Source: Lachnospiraceae bacterium
GTDB taxonomy: Bacteria; Bacillota; Clostridia; Lachnospirales; Lachnospiraceae
NCBI GenBank assembly: GCA_022800815.1
Contig: JAAWRC010000017.1
Coordinates: 1-64,000, forward strand
Reading direction: 5' to 3'
Length of the DNA: 64,000 bases
Shown here: positions 8,898 to 17,556 of the stretch, one piece after another
Layout: each line of letters starts with the position of its first letter
Position numbering within the stretch: the first letter of the stretch is position 1
Position numbers and translations under genes: made by a program
The notes under the pieces: model-generated
Database searches by the model: none
Told to the model about the DNA's origin: nothing
The model's input: the letters and a program-made list of their open reading frames with translations, nothing else

Positions 8898-10561
8898 TGT
8901 TTAACCTCGCAATCATTTAATATGTCAAAGTAGATCCGTTCAGAGGGAGTCCGATGATTCATACCCGCAACATGTTCACGAATGAACTGCATACGCTTAT
9001 CCTTATTCTTATCTTTCCCTTCAATTACCACTTCCTGAATAAATTCCCTTATGTCATCAAGTAAATTCACCGCATGATAATGCTGTTCAAAAACCTGTTT
9101 ACCGAACGAATTGAAATTAAGATTGCCCTCTGATGCCTGTGTGTAGATGGCGGGTTTTCCCGTAACAAGGTATTCCAATGTGAAACTACATCCGTCGAAA
9201 ATCATGGCGTCAGACGTCAAAAACAAATCCATGTATTGGCCTTCAACAAGTTGGGTATTCTCCATCTCCATCCACTTTTGATAGTATTTTTCAACCCTGT
9301 CTTTTCCCCAGGACTTCTTTACTTGTTCAAAGAGCAACGGATGCGGTTTAAAGGCAATTTGAATGTTCTTCTTAAATTCATTGGCAATTTCTATCATGTA
9401 ATCATACAAATCAAAAAAACTGGACAATGCATACGGACCTGTTTCTTTATAGATAAAATCGGTCCAGTGTGGCGCCCATATGATCCTCTTCTTTCCATCA
9501 TTGCCAGGCTTCCAACAATCCATGGGAATATATTTTTTATCAAAATAAGGATCCAGCTTTGAGGAACCCAGTGCGGCACAGTTTAAAGCGGCGTCCCCCC
9601 GGTAATGCGAAGCCAACGGTATTAAATCATTACTTGAAAGATACTCTTTCTTTGACAAATAATTAGCATACTCATTTAATTCTGATGCGTGGTCCATCAA
9701 TTGAATTCCATAATTAATCAGATAATTAAAGGAATCGGTATAGCGAAACAATTGATAATATTCATGGACATGCCCAGCCCAATTATGAGTAAAAAGCAGA
9801 ATGTCCGGTTTCAGTGTTAACGGGTCAAAAAACTCATCCGTATCTTCATCATATCCCGCTATGAAGGGAATCCCTTTCTGACGTAAAAAGCGTTTCATTT
9901 TCCCCAAAATTTCACACATAACGTCTTTGCCGCTCATCACAAAGGGAACTATGACAACACTTACCCTGAATAAACCATTTTCTTTAAACAAACGGTAAAG
10001 CGTGTCAAAAAACCATGTCTGCGACCGGCTCTCAAAAAACACGACGTTCAGCTTCTGTCCGTTTAAGAGCTTCCCTCTGATTTTTTTCATTGCCGTCTCC
10101 GCAATGCCTGAATGCATGGTATTGAGCCTGTTCTTTATTTCTGTAAAGAACGGGCATGCTGCGCTATCTGAAACTTGATAATAAATCACTCCGTCTCTTC
10201 CAACCAGCTTCTGATCTCCATAAAAATAAAATTCCTCCCAGTCAAAATAATAGGGCGTTTCACTGACAGCAAAGAGGATCCTGTCATCACCAATGCCCAT
10301 TTCGTGTAACTGGCCATACATTTCGGCGTAATGAACAGAAGCGATCAGTATATGGTTTGATTGCATCTCATACTGCAATCTTCCAGGCGAATAAACAGGC
10401 AAGCCATCCTGACATTCCACAACATCGCCAGATACTGCATTGTCTAAAAATCCGATAATATGATATTTATTCTCTATGCTTTTTCTTTTCGATTGAAAAT
10501 ATTTACCTCTGCCAAAAACAAGAACATCCATATCAATATACTCTCGCACTTCCTTTTCCAT
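8894..10561 (-). CDS. CDP-glycerol:glycerophosphotransferase-like protein with N-terminal Rossmann-like domain
   Basis: A 555-aa protein. Residues ~10-95 (MDVLVFGRGKYFQSKRK ... IIGFLDNAVSG) are the recurrent Rossmann-like domain, here at the N-terminus. From ~170 on it resembles the TagB/TagF glycerophosphotransferase GT-B family: IIWAPHWTDF, IAFKPHPLLF, a DAMIFDGCSFTLEYLVTGKPAIY segment and a C-terminal helix. Such enzymes move glycerol- or ribitol-phosphate from a CDP donor to a lipid- or sugar-linked acceptor. No membrane helix is present; known relatives associate peripherally. The ribosome site is weak. Confidence 0.78.
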   Translation of the reverse strand: MEKEVREYIDMDVLVFGRGKYFQSKRKSIENKYHIIGFLDNAVSGDVVECQDGLPVYSPGRLQYEMQSNHILIASVHYAEMYGQLHEMGIGDDRILFAVSETPYYFDWEEFYFYGDQKLVGRDGVIYYQVSDSAACPFFTEIKNRLNTMHSGIAETAMKKIRGKLLNGQKLNVVFFESRSQTWFFDTLYRLFKENGLFRVSVVIVPFVMSGKDVMCEILGKMKRFLRQKGIPFIAGYDEDTDEFFDPLTLKPDILLFTHNWAGHVHEYYQLFRYTDSFNYLINYGIQLMDHASELNEYANYLSKKEYLSSNDLIPLASHYRGDAALNCAALGSSKLDPYFDKKYIPMDCWKPGNDGKKRIIWAPHWTDFIYKETGPYALSSFFDLYDYMIEIANEFKKNIQIAFKPHPLLFEQVKKSWGKDRVEKYYQKWMEMENTQLVEGQYMDLFLTSDAMIFDGCSFTLEYLVTGKPAIYTQASEGNLNFNSFGKQVFEQHYHAVNLLDDIREFIQEVVIEGKDKNKDKRMQFIREHVAGMNHRTPSERIYFDILNDCEVKQ

Positions 10562-10676
10562 AGGTATTCAAAGTATCCCTTTATTCAGCATTTCCCTCTA
10601 AGACTGCCCTACGCCAGGATTCTTTTCAGATTCCCGTCGTGATTCACTCCATCATCCGCAATTACTAAGACCGTCT

Positions 10677-11564
10677 TCATTCCATTCTGTCTCCCACCCT
10701 GACTTTTCCCTGATATTGATAATCCACAACTTCAACAAAGGTATCCCTTGTCTTTACATAAAATCCTTCTTTCGTCTTACCAAGGATCTGCCCCGGTATA
10801 TTAATATAAACCGGTGCACCCTCCACCAGCCGTACTTTGTTAATGTAAATTTCTTCTCCGTTCAGATGAGATAACGCCATGGGACCCGGCTCGCAGAGCG
10901 CCCGTACAAAATTAAAGATCTCGCGGCTTCCCGTGTTCCAGTTTATCACTTCATCCCCAGGTCTCCGTATGCCACAGTACATGCCGATTCTATCAATGGT
11001 ATCCTGCTTTACCGCACAAACCGTTCCCTGTTGAATCTCCTTCACGGCATCGTATAAAATCTCTGCGCAGCCTGTGTAGGCCTGTTCCAGCAATGTTTTA
11101 TAATCATCCTGATCCCGGATGGGATAGGTCCTTTGCAGAATGATATCGCCCGTATCAATCCCCTCGTCTATATAATGAACCGTGATACCAAACTCTCTTT
11201 CATCATTAATCAGAACCCAGTTTAGAATATTGCGTCCTCTGTAGTATGGTAATTTCCCTGCATGGCAGTTAATCGTCTTATATTTCGGCAGGTTTATCAT
11301 CTGTCTTTTAAATATCTGATTAAAAGACATGGACACGAACAAATCCGCCTGATAACCTTTCATTTTTCGAATAAATTCTTCCGTGTTGATATTCTGACTG
11401 ATCTCAATCGGAATGTTGTTTTCTCTTGCCAGCCTCAACAATACCGGATCCCTCTTATCATATCGAACCGAAACAAATTTAATCGCTATGCTTGTATCTT
11501 CATTCAATTTCTGAAACGCCTCGTGCGCCCAAGGCCCATCCCCGAAATATCCGATCGACAACAT
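10677..11564 (-). CDS. Formyltransferase-family enzyme (sugar N-formyltransferase-like)
   Basis: About 295 aa, related to methionyl-tRNA formyltransferase and ArnA/WlaRD-type sugar N-formyltransferases that use N10-formyl-tetrahydrofolate. The catalytic triad is visible as N and H of TINCHAGKLPYYRG (N99, H101) and the Asp of DEGIDTGDII. A C-terminal subdomain with GEEIYINKVRLVEGAP resembles the Fmt C-terminal barrel. I chose the ATG at 11564, preceded by AAGGGG; the track start is an upstream GTG adding 18 residues. Its neighbour upstream is a DegT-type aminotransferase, and a FdtA-like ketoisomerase lies further on, so N-formylation of a 3-amino-3,6-dideoxyhexose is the best guess. Confidence 0.85.
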   Translation of the reverse strand: MLSIGYFGDGPWAHEAFQKLNEDTSIAIKFVSVRYDKRDPVLLRLARENNIPIEISQNINTEEFIRKMKGYQADLFVSMSFNQIFKRQMINLPKYKTINCHAGKLPYYRGRNILNWVLINDEREFGITVHYIDEGIDTGDIILQRTYPIRDQDDYKTLLEQAYTGCAEILYDAVKEIQQGTVCAVKQDTIDRIGMYCGIRRPGDEVINWNTGSREIFNFVRALCEPGPMALSHLNGEEIYINKVRLVEGAPVYINIPGQILGKTKEGFYVKTRDTFVEVVDYQYQGKVRVGDRME

Positions 11565-11683
11565 TTTTAATCCCCTTGTCTTTCCTACACCGCAAAATTT
11601 TTCATGCAACTTTTTCACTATGCCGTGAAGTATGAATTCCCTGTATCACGATTACCCGGCTTCTTAGTGATAAGACTTACAAC

Positions 11684-12781
11684 TCACAAATAAAATGTAT
11701 TGACACCATAAATGATGTTACTTATCTCCTCTTCGCTCATATAGTCCATCATCGGAAGGGATACAACAGTATCACAATCATGTTCTGCATTTGGATTTGC
11801 CCCTCTCTCGATTCCCAAAAATTTCAACGCCGGCTGTAGATAGGACGGCATTGGATATAATACATCCGTTTTTATGCCATGATCCAGCATATGTTTCCTA
11901 AATTCATCCCTCTCTTCCACATTTACAACAAATTGATGCCATATGGGATTGGCTCCCTCAGGAATCTCCGGCAGCCTGACTCTCGAACTATGTATCTCAT
12001 TCCTGTATCTTGATGCGATATGCATACGGTTATCCAGGTATGTTTTCCAGTGGAGCAATTTAACCCGAAGGAGACCCGCCTGAATTTCATCAAGCCTTGA
12101 ATTAAATCCAACCTCGACGTTATGGTATCTTCCCTCGCTGCCATAATTCCTCAATATTTTTATGCGGTCAATGATCCCCTTGTCTTTCGATACCACTGCG
12201 CCTCCATCTCCAAAGGCCCCAAGGTTCTTGGTCGGATAAAAGCTAAAGAAAGATACCTTTCCAAAAAGCCCGGTTGCCCTATTATTATACGTGGCAAAAT
12301 GAGATTGAGCGCAATCTTCAAATAACATCAGGTTATGCTTCTCACACAGCGACAGAATCCTGTCCATCTTCGTAGGCATCCCATAAAGATGAGTCACGAG
12401 TACCGCCTTGGTTTTTGACGAGATCTTTTCTTCTATCCTGTCTGCGTCTATATTATGATATTTGTCAGAATCCACAAATACCGGGACGGCGCCATTCTGA
12501 ATAATGCCCAGCATCGTCGCAATATATCCATTTGCCTGGACAATCACCTCGTCCCCCTGTCCTATGCCTGATGCATATAAACCCAATCGTATCGCATTAA
12601 GCCCATTATCGACGGAGGCAGCATATGCGTCTTCTCCCAGGGCAGCCGCAAATTCCTTTTCAAACTCCGCCACCTCGTTCCCCAGTATGTACCATCCGCT
12701 TTTCAGCACGGACAGCGCCTTTTGATCGTATTCGTCTTCAAAAAGTTTATAGCTTCGAGATAAATCATTTATCGGTATCAT
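11684..12781 (-). CDS. DegT/DnrJ/EryC1/StrS sugar aminotransferase (FdtB/QdtB-like)
   Basis: A 365-aa PLP-dependent aminotransferase. The opening MIPINDLSRSYK and SGWYILGNEVAEFEKEFA are typical of enzymes that transaminate 3-keto-6-deoxyhexoses. LFEDCAQSH holds the PLP-contacting Asp, and SFYPTKNLGAFGDGGAV holds the internal-aldimine lysine (K185). In the FdtA-FdtB or QdtA-QdtB route a ketoisomerase first makes the 3-keto sugar; a FdtA-like gene is at 17100. Start ATG follows GAGGAAACCGAC. Not coupled to the downstream formyltransferase by overlap but same strand. Confidence 0.88.
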   Translation of the reverse strand: MIPINDLSRSYKLFEDEYDQKALSVLKSGWYILGNEVAEFEKEFAAALGEDAYAASVDNGLNAIRLGLYASGIGQGDEVIVQANGYIATMLGIIQNGAVPVFVDSDKYHNIDADRIEEKISSKTKAVLVTHLYGMPTKMDRILSLCEKHNLMLFEDCAQSHFATYNNRATGLFGKVSFFSFYPTKNLGAFGDGGAVVSKDKGIIDRIKILRNYGSEGRYHNVEVGFNSRLDEIQAGLLRVKLLHWKTYLDNRMHIASRYRNEIHSSRVRLPEIPEGANPIWHQFVVNVEERDEFRKHMLDHGIKTDVLYPMPSYLQPALKFLGIERGANPNAEHDCDTVVSLPMMDYMSEEEISNIIYGVNTFYL

Positions 12782-12834
12782 GTCGGTTTCCTCTCTCCCA
12801 GTTCATAACGTCTATCATTTCCTGCTTCGTATTG

Positions 12835-14331
12835 TTACTGCTCCTGATAATAAATGTACAGATAGTCTGTCCCTTTCTCAAAACCCTTCCGCTCCAGTTC
12901 CGAGACAATGTCCTTTAAATAATTGGCCAGCGATACCATAACCACGTGTTTCTGTGGATTCAACACGCCCGGATATTCCACCGGGATGTTGTTTACCTCT
13001 CTCATCCTGTCCGCATTTCTGTCCACAAAGAAATCTGTTTCCACATCCATTTTCTTCAGAAATCCCACGAGTTCCGTTCCCCGTTTACCGGCTCCCCAAA
13101 TCACAAGTTTCCTGTTCTTATTATTTGTCTTCTCCAGAAAACGAACAATATTATTCCTATATTTTTCTTTGACACGCTCCATAATATAAGTCATTTTTCT
13201 GTTATATTCTTCATATGTCAGCCTGGTGCCGTTAAGAGCACTTAGGAAAAAGTCATAGTTGTTGCAATGATTCCGCCTGTAATAATCCCGACATAATTGT
13301 CCGATCTCTTCCTTTCTGTCAGCGGTGTAAATATCATCTAATATTTCTTTGATCGTATGAGTTTTAATGTCAAACAGGTCAATCTGGTCCGGTCCCCATC
13401 CCAAAAGAAAACTGTTACATTCAAACAAATACGCATATCGATTGCAGTGAAAAGGCCTGACATCATTCGGGATCACCACGGAAGGCAGTCCGGCAGAAGC
13501 ACCCTCAAGAACAGAGGTACCCATGGCAAATAAAATGTCCGCCTTTTCCGACAACAAATTATTGATTTCCCCGATGCTCAGGGTACCGCAAAACACCAGA
13601 TTCACATATTCCGGTTTCATGTAGTCGGCCAGTACGTTTTTGCTGTCTCCCTCTCCAATGACATAGATATTTACAGCACAGCAAAACCGGAAGTCTTCTG
13701 CAATATTATCAATAAGATCCGTTATCGCATATACCTTATCAATAACAAGTCTCCCGACAACGGCAATATTGATTTCATCCGGATCAATTAAGTCTTTTGA
13801 TTTGATCCTTCTTCTTTCAGGAACCGTTATGGGAACATAGATTTCACGAAAATGTATTCCATACGATTCTTGGGCTTCCCAGTGGGCTTTGTCGCAATAG
13901 AATTCCGAATCCTTCTCGCTAATCAGCGCCAGCATGTCCTTTAAAAGATCCTGATCGCACCTTAACCCCGCCTGCAAGGATGGAATGCATAAATTGTGCC
14001 AGTTTAAAAACAACACTTTGGAGTTTCTGTTTAAAACCGGAATGCGATCACCCCAGTAAACAGGGGTAATCAGATATATTTCTTCTTCAACGAACAGTTC
14101 AAAAGGCTTTTCATCATGATATTCAATAATCTTTACCGAAGTATCACGTAATCTCTCCAGTGCGGCACCGTCATCGTATTCTGTGTAGTAAACAGAATAT
14201 TCCGAGTTTTCCGACAACATGATTGCCAAATTTGATAAAAATATGGGGCCTCCACTTATCACCCGAAACGGGAAGAAGAAGACGACTGTTCTTTTATTGG
14301 TATCCGTAATTGACCTGTCTTTTATTTCCAT
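12835..14331 (-). CDS. Glycosyltransferase (GT-B, family 1/4-like) with C-terminal Rossmann-like domain
   Basis: A 498-aa protein. Residues ~15-410 read as a GT-B glycosyltransferase: TVVFFFPFRVISGGPIFLSN at the N-terminus, INIAVVGRLVIDKVYAI in the middle, and ADILFAMGTSVLEGASAGLP as the nucleotide-sugar-binding E-x7-E-like segment. The C-terminal ~85 residues (KLVIWGAGKRGTELVGFL ... TDFFVDRNADRMREVNNI) are the recurrent Rossmann-like domain. The core is related in style to the neighbour at 17557 (both have GTSVL[ED]A). No signal or membrane segment. It starts 3 nt after the stop of the VOC gene, so the two are likely co-translated. Confidence 0.8.
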   Translation of the reverse strand: MEIKDRSITDTNKRTVVFFFPFRVISGGPIFLSNLAIMLSENSEYSVYYTEYDDGAALERLRDTSVKIIEYHDEKPFELFVEEEIYLITPVYWGDRIPVLNRNSKVLFLNWHNLCIPSLQAGLRCDQDLLKDMLALISEKDSEFYCDKAHWEAQESYGIHFREIYVPITVPERRRIKSKDLIDPDEINIAVVGRLVIDKVYAITDLIDNIAEDFRFCCAVNIYVIGEGDSKNVLADYMKPEYVNLVFCGTLSIGEINNLLSEKADILFAMGTSVLEGASAGLPSVVIPNDVRPFHCNRYAYLFECNSFLLGWGPDQIDLFDIKTHTIKEILDDIYTADRKEEIGQLCRDYYRRNHCNNYDFFLSALNGTRLTYEEYNRKMTYIMERVKEKYRNNIVRFLEKTNNKNRKLVIWGAGKRGTELVGFLKKMDVETDFFVDRNADRMREVNNIPVEYPGVLNPQKHVVMVSLANYLKDIVSELERKGFEKGTDYLYIYYQEQ

Positions 14332-14334
14332 AAT

Positions 14335-14733
14335 CTAGCTCTCACATAACTCTATCATTCCAACAAAATGGTTATACAAAAAACACACCCTTTTCCCATG
14401 AAAGGCGATTGCAGGCTTTGGCTCATCGGTTAAAATAAAATTATATTCCCTGAGCTTATCTATGGATTTTTCGAGATCCGGCACCAAATAGCAGCTGTGA
14501 TAGATGCTTTGGTTTTTGCCCTTTCCCAGAAAAGCATCCACCGGCGACTTCGCATCTTTATTTGATTTTTGAATCAGTTCGATCAATGTACTGCCATTGG
14601 ACATAAATACGATTCGCAAATTCCTGTCGGTATCCTCAACACTCCCTCCCTCACATTTAAAGCCAAGCATTTCGTATAACAAAATGCTCTCCTCCATATT
14701 CACAGTGGCAATTCCAAAATGGTGCAAATCCAT
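14335..14733 (-). CDS. VOC-family protein (glyoxalase/methylmalonyl-CoA epimerase-like)
   Basis: A ~132-aa protein starting MDLHHFGIATVNMEESILLY, with two βαβββ modules: the metal His of HHFGIA, a Glu in TLIELIQ, a His in IYHSCYLVPDLEKSI, and GMIELCE at the end. These match the spacing of the vicinal-oxygen-chelate fold used by epimerases, dioxygenases and glyoxalases. I chose the ATG at 14733, after AGGGGGG; the ATG at 14748 overlaps the FkbH stop but has no spaced ribosome site. Position directly after FkbH, ACP and GNAT genes suggests it acts on the ACP-bound acyl group or the acylated sugar. Exact reaction unknown. Confidence 0.75.
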   Translation of the reverse strand: MDLHHFGIATVNMEESILLYEMLGFKCEGGSVEDTDRNLRIVFMSNGSTLIELIQKSNKDAKSPVDAFLGKGKNQSIYHSCYLVPDLEKSIDKLREYNFILTDEPKPAIAFHGKRVCFLYNHFVGMIELCES

Positions 14734-14744
14734 TTTATCCCCCC

Positions 14745-16358
14745 TCATCCTTTCATTTTCATCAATCCCGTAAACTCCTGCTTCCTTATAATCTTAGTAT
14801 AATGCGACGGCAGCGCAGCTTCATCAAAACCGTACTCGTGGAGAAAATTACCGGCGGGAGCATTTTTTTTCGTGCTGATAAACTCTCCGTTTAAAACGGT
14901 AAAACCCTCCCTTTCCAGATCATTTTCTATAAAGTGCAGGAAATCATATTCCAGCTGCCTCTCCATTACCCGGCAGCTCATAAGAAATTCATCAATAGTT
15001 GCGCCTGTTTCATTTAATGTCAAAATGCAGAGCAGGGTTATGCCATTGTCACCAAATCTGTCCCTGACGCTTCCAATATAAATTCTTTTTCCCCTGTCTT
15101 TCAGGAATTGTCCAATCTCCAACTCCGTATATCGTTTCGTGGTCAGATTGAACTGATTGGTTTTCTGTGTCATCTGCGCAATTCTTCCAACATGGTCGGC
15201 GTCGGCTCTGGAAACCGTCAATTCCATTTCAAGGGACTTAATAAAGTCATCTATATTGTGTACCGTGCTTTTCAGCCTGTTCCTTTCCCGGTTGGCAATA
15301 TACATATCTGTCTTTTCAATATCTTCTTTCAACAGCTTGTCCGTCTTAAAATATTGCTCATATAAAAACAGGCCATACTGCTCAAGATTATCTGAATCAG
15401 CAGGAAAATCCGGGACCTCCACTTCCGTAAGACGTGTCTTTACCTCCTCCCTTTCCGCAGGATTGTCGTCCACAAAAACGATAGAATCCAACCCGATGTT
15501 AAGTTCATTGGCTATTTCGGTAATCGCCTGACTTTTTGGACCCCAGTTTATCCTACGCGAAACAAAATCATCCTTTTTCAGGGGCATGCCACCTTGATCA
15601 AATAACTCTTCCACATCCTCCTCATTGTTTTTTGATGAGATTGCCAGTATTACCCCGGTTCTTTTTATCTTTAATATCATTCGCTGAAAGTCATAATATT
15701 TCTTTCCTTCCTTATGGTCCGAAACAACAATGCCCTCTATACCGTCCTCACCGATGACTCCTCCCCAGAGCGTATTGTCCAAATCCAAAACCAGACACTT
15801 TTTCCGGGGATGTGTCCTGAAATAATCCACGGCCGATAATTCATCAGCTATCATTTTCAATGCGCTTATGGAATATGGACACGATGACAGGTACTCCATC
15901 TGCTTCGAGCAGGCCTTGTCTTCCCCAATGATTTCGATCATTCGCTTTATATTTATGCAAACAATATTTGCATAGTTCTCACACAAACCGTATATTTCAT
16001 TATTGATTTCCCATTCAAATGACTCGATTTTTTTCATATCCTCCAGACAAATGGAGGTTTTATGAGAACATCTGACATTGGAAATATATACGTGAATCTC
16101 TTTGTGCCGATATGAAAAATCTTCCAATGCAGACAGGACATGTCTGACATATCCGGCATCTTTACCGGACTCTAACAGCGCATTCCCATCCAGTATGATG
16201 AATATGCACGAATAACTGTGAAGCCCGTAATGATCAGGATCGATTAAATACTGTTCCCATGTTCCAAATCCATGATTAACTTGTACAGAGGAAAGCCTTT
16301 TATTTAATTTTATCAATCCGTCCATTGTCACATTTGAAATTAATAATTCACTTCCCAT
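14745..16358 (-). CDS. FkbH-like HAD-IIIC protein
   Basis: A 537-aa protein of the FkbH family. Residues ~186-320 form the HAD phosphatase domain: KCLVLDLDNTLWGGVIGEDG (nucleophile D192), ILAISSKNNEEDVEE, and SIVFVDDNPAEREEV. The C-terminal ~150 residues resemble an acyltransferase-like domain (AQMTQKTNQFNLTTKRY ... SCRVMERQLEYDFLHF). Known FkbH proteins take a glyceryl group from 1,3-bisphosphoglycerate and load it on an acyl carrier protein. The start overlaps the ACP gene by 11 nt, which fits this pairing. Confidence 0.87.
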   Translation of the reverse strand: MGSELLISNVTMDGLIKLNKRLSSVQVNHGFGTWEQYLIDPDHYGLHSYSCIFIILDGNALLESGKDAGYVRHVLSALEDFSYRHKEIHVYISNVRCSHKTSICLEDMKKIESFEWEINNEIYGLCENYANIVCINIKRMIEIIGEDKACSKQMEYLSSCPYSISALKMIADELSAVDYFRTHPRKKCLVLDLDNTLWGGVIGEDGIEGIVVSDHKEGKKYYDFQRMILKIKRTGVILAISSKNNEEDVEELFDQGGMPLKKDDFVSRRINWGPKSQAITEIANELNIGLDSIVFVDDNPAEREEVKTRLTEVEVPDFPADSDNLEQYGLFLYEQYFKTDKLLKEDIEKTDMYIANRERNRLKSTVHNIDDFIKSLEMELTVSRADADHVGRIAQMTQKTNQFNLTTKRYTELEIGQFLKDRGKRIYIGSVRDRFGDNGITLLCILTLNETGATIDEFLMSCRVMERQLEYDFLHFIENDLEREGFTVLNGEFISTKKNAPAGNFLHEYGFDEAALPSHYTKIIRKQEFTGLMKMKG

Positions 16359-16563
16359 ATTTCAAGAAATCCCCCAAACAACGTATCTTTGCGGCATCAT
16401 CCACCGAAATGAAGACGCCAAAGTTTTCCACGACAGCCGCAATAAGCATTACATGGGCTAATGAATCCCACTTGCCGACATCCTTCATGTCCGTATCCAT
16501 TTCTATTTTTTCAGTCCCTAAAATATCCTTCGCAATACAAAGCAGCTTTTCTTTTTCAATCAT
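16348..16563 (-). CDS. Acyl carrier protein
   Basis: A ~71-aa protein starting MIEKEKLLCIAKDIL, with the phosphopantetheine attachment serine in KWDSLAHV. Length and helical pattern fit a free-standing ACP. I chose the ATG at 16563, which follows GGAGGG, rather than the longer track start. It overlaps the GNAT gene upstream by 8 nt and FkbH downstream by 11 nt, so the three are translationally coupled. The likely cargo is a glyceryl or related hydroxyacyl group loaded by the adjacent FkbH protein. Confidence 0.88.
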   Translation of the reverse strand: MIEKEKLLCIAKDILGTEKIEMDTDMKDVGKWDSLAHVMLIAAVVENFGVFISVDDAAKIRCLGDFLKYGK

Positions 16564-17110
16564 ATTTACCCTCCAGCAAACCTGCAAACCGGTTCCTTAT
16601 ATTTTTTTTGAATTCTCCCTTGCTGACAACATTGTAATATACGGTAAACTCACCAACATCCTTGTCATCCTCCCCCTCCCCGCCGAAACGTTTCCAAAAA
16701 TTTACTACTTTAACATTATCCTGTATTGTTTTCGTAAACACGGTATCAAGGTCAAGCACATCAAAGGCAAAATCATGCGCCAAAATGGCAGATTCCAAAT
16801 TCTCTACCGCCGTCCCATATGAGATCCACCTTCCCAACTCAGCATGATTCATCGCCTGATTAATCTCGTATATGGAAATTGTGCCCACCTGCGTCGTATT
16901 CTTTCTACTTATAATGGAAAAAAAGTAGTCGCCCGCACGTTCTCTTTGGGCTTCAATCCATCGAATTTCCTGGTTTAAATCATCATCAACCCTATGTACA
17001 AAAGCGTTTTTTGCACTGTCAAGCCTCATGTCAAGAATAAACTGCGCATCTTCCCTGGTAACGGATCTTAAAATAACATTTGTTCCAATTATTTCCTTAT
17101 CATAGACCAT
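16556..17110 (-). CDS. GNAT-family N-acyltransferase
   Basis: A 184-aa protein with GNAT features: NVILRSVTREDAQFILDMR at the N-terminus, a VGTISIYEI β4 region, and AELGRWISYG with an NVKVVNFWKRFG segment that is typical of RimJ/PseH-like acetyltransferases. PseH-type relatives acylate amino-sugar nucleotides. Here it overlaps the ACP gene, so its acyl donor may be acyl-ACP rather than acetyl-CoA. It could acylate the amino group made by either of the two sugar aminotransferases in this island. Start ATG overlaps the FdtA-like gene's stop by 11 nt. Confidence 0.8.
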   Translation of the reverse strand: MVYDKEIIGTNVILRSVTREDAQFILDMRLDSAKNAFVHRVDDDLNQEIRWIEAQRERAGDYFFSIISRKNTTQVGTISIYEINQAMNHAELGRWISYGTAVENLESAILAHDFAFDVLDLDTVFTKTIQDNVKVVNFWKRFGGEGEDDKDVGEFTVYYNVVSKGEFKKNIRNRFAGLLEGKYD

Positions 17111-17531
17111 TTTTTACCTCTCTTTGCAAAGCTCGAAAATCATCATGATTTCTGATATACTCATTTCCATCGTACAGTTGATTTGACATACACAGGAGGA
17201 CCGAGTCCTTGCTGAAATCATACATGTTTTTCCAGATCATTGTAGGTAAGTACAGTCCCATATGCGGATGATCTAATACATATGTTTTCTTAGCCCCATA
17301 TATGTCCTCTACGTCAACCTTGCTCGTACCTGCGACGTTCACCAGAATAAATTCACTTTTCTTATTGGCATGGCGGCCTCGAATCACCGTTGAATCCGAT
17401 CCATATATGTAAAACACTCTTTGAACATTGAACGGAATCTCTTTTCCACACTCAGCCACTACCAGATGTCCTCTTTCGTCTCCAAGCTGTTGAAATTCCA
17501 TCAGCTTTACGGCGGTTACACTTTTATACAT
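17100..17531 (-). CDS. FdtA/QdtA-like sugar 3,4-ketoisomerase (WxcM-like cupin)
   Basis: About 143 aa, single cupin domain of the WxcM-C/FdtA family. Recognisable pieces are GDERGHLVVAECG, VQRVFYIYG, IRGRHANKKSEFI, LPTMIWKNMYDFS, and YDGNEYIRNHDDF near the end. FdtA and QdtA isomerise dTDP-4-keto-6-deoxyglucose to the 3-keto compound, which a DegT aminotransferase then aminates. Here the matching aminotransferase (11684) and formyltransferase (10677) lie downstream. I chose the ATG at 17531 with GAGGAG eight nt upstream; the track uses a TTG two codons earlier. Genes for dTDP-glucose and its 4,6-dehydratase are not in this window. Confidence 0.85.
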   Translation of the reverse strand: MYKSVTAVKLMEFQQLGDERGHLVVAECGKEIPFNVQRVFYIYGSDSTVIRGRHANKKSEFILVNVAGTSKVDVEDIYGAKKTYVLDHPHMGLYLPTMIWKNMYDFSKDSVLLCMSNQLYDGNEYIRNHDDFRALQREVKNGL

Positions 17532-17556
17532 GATCAAATTCTCCTCATATAATTTT

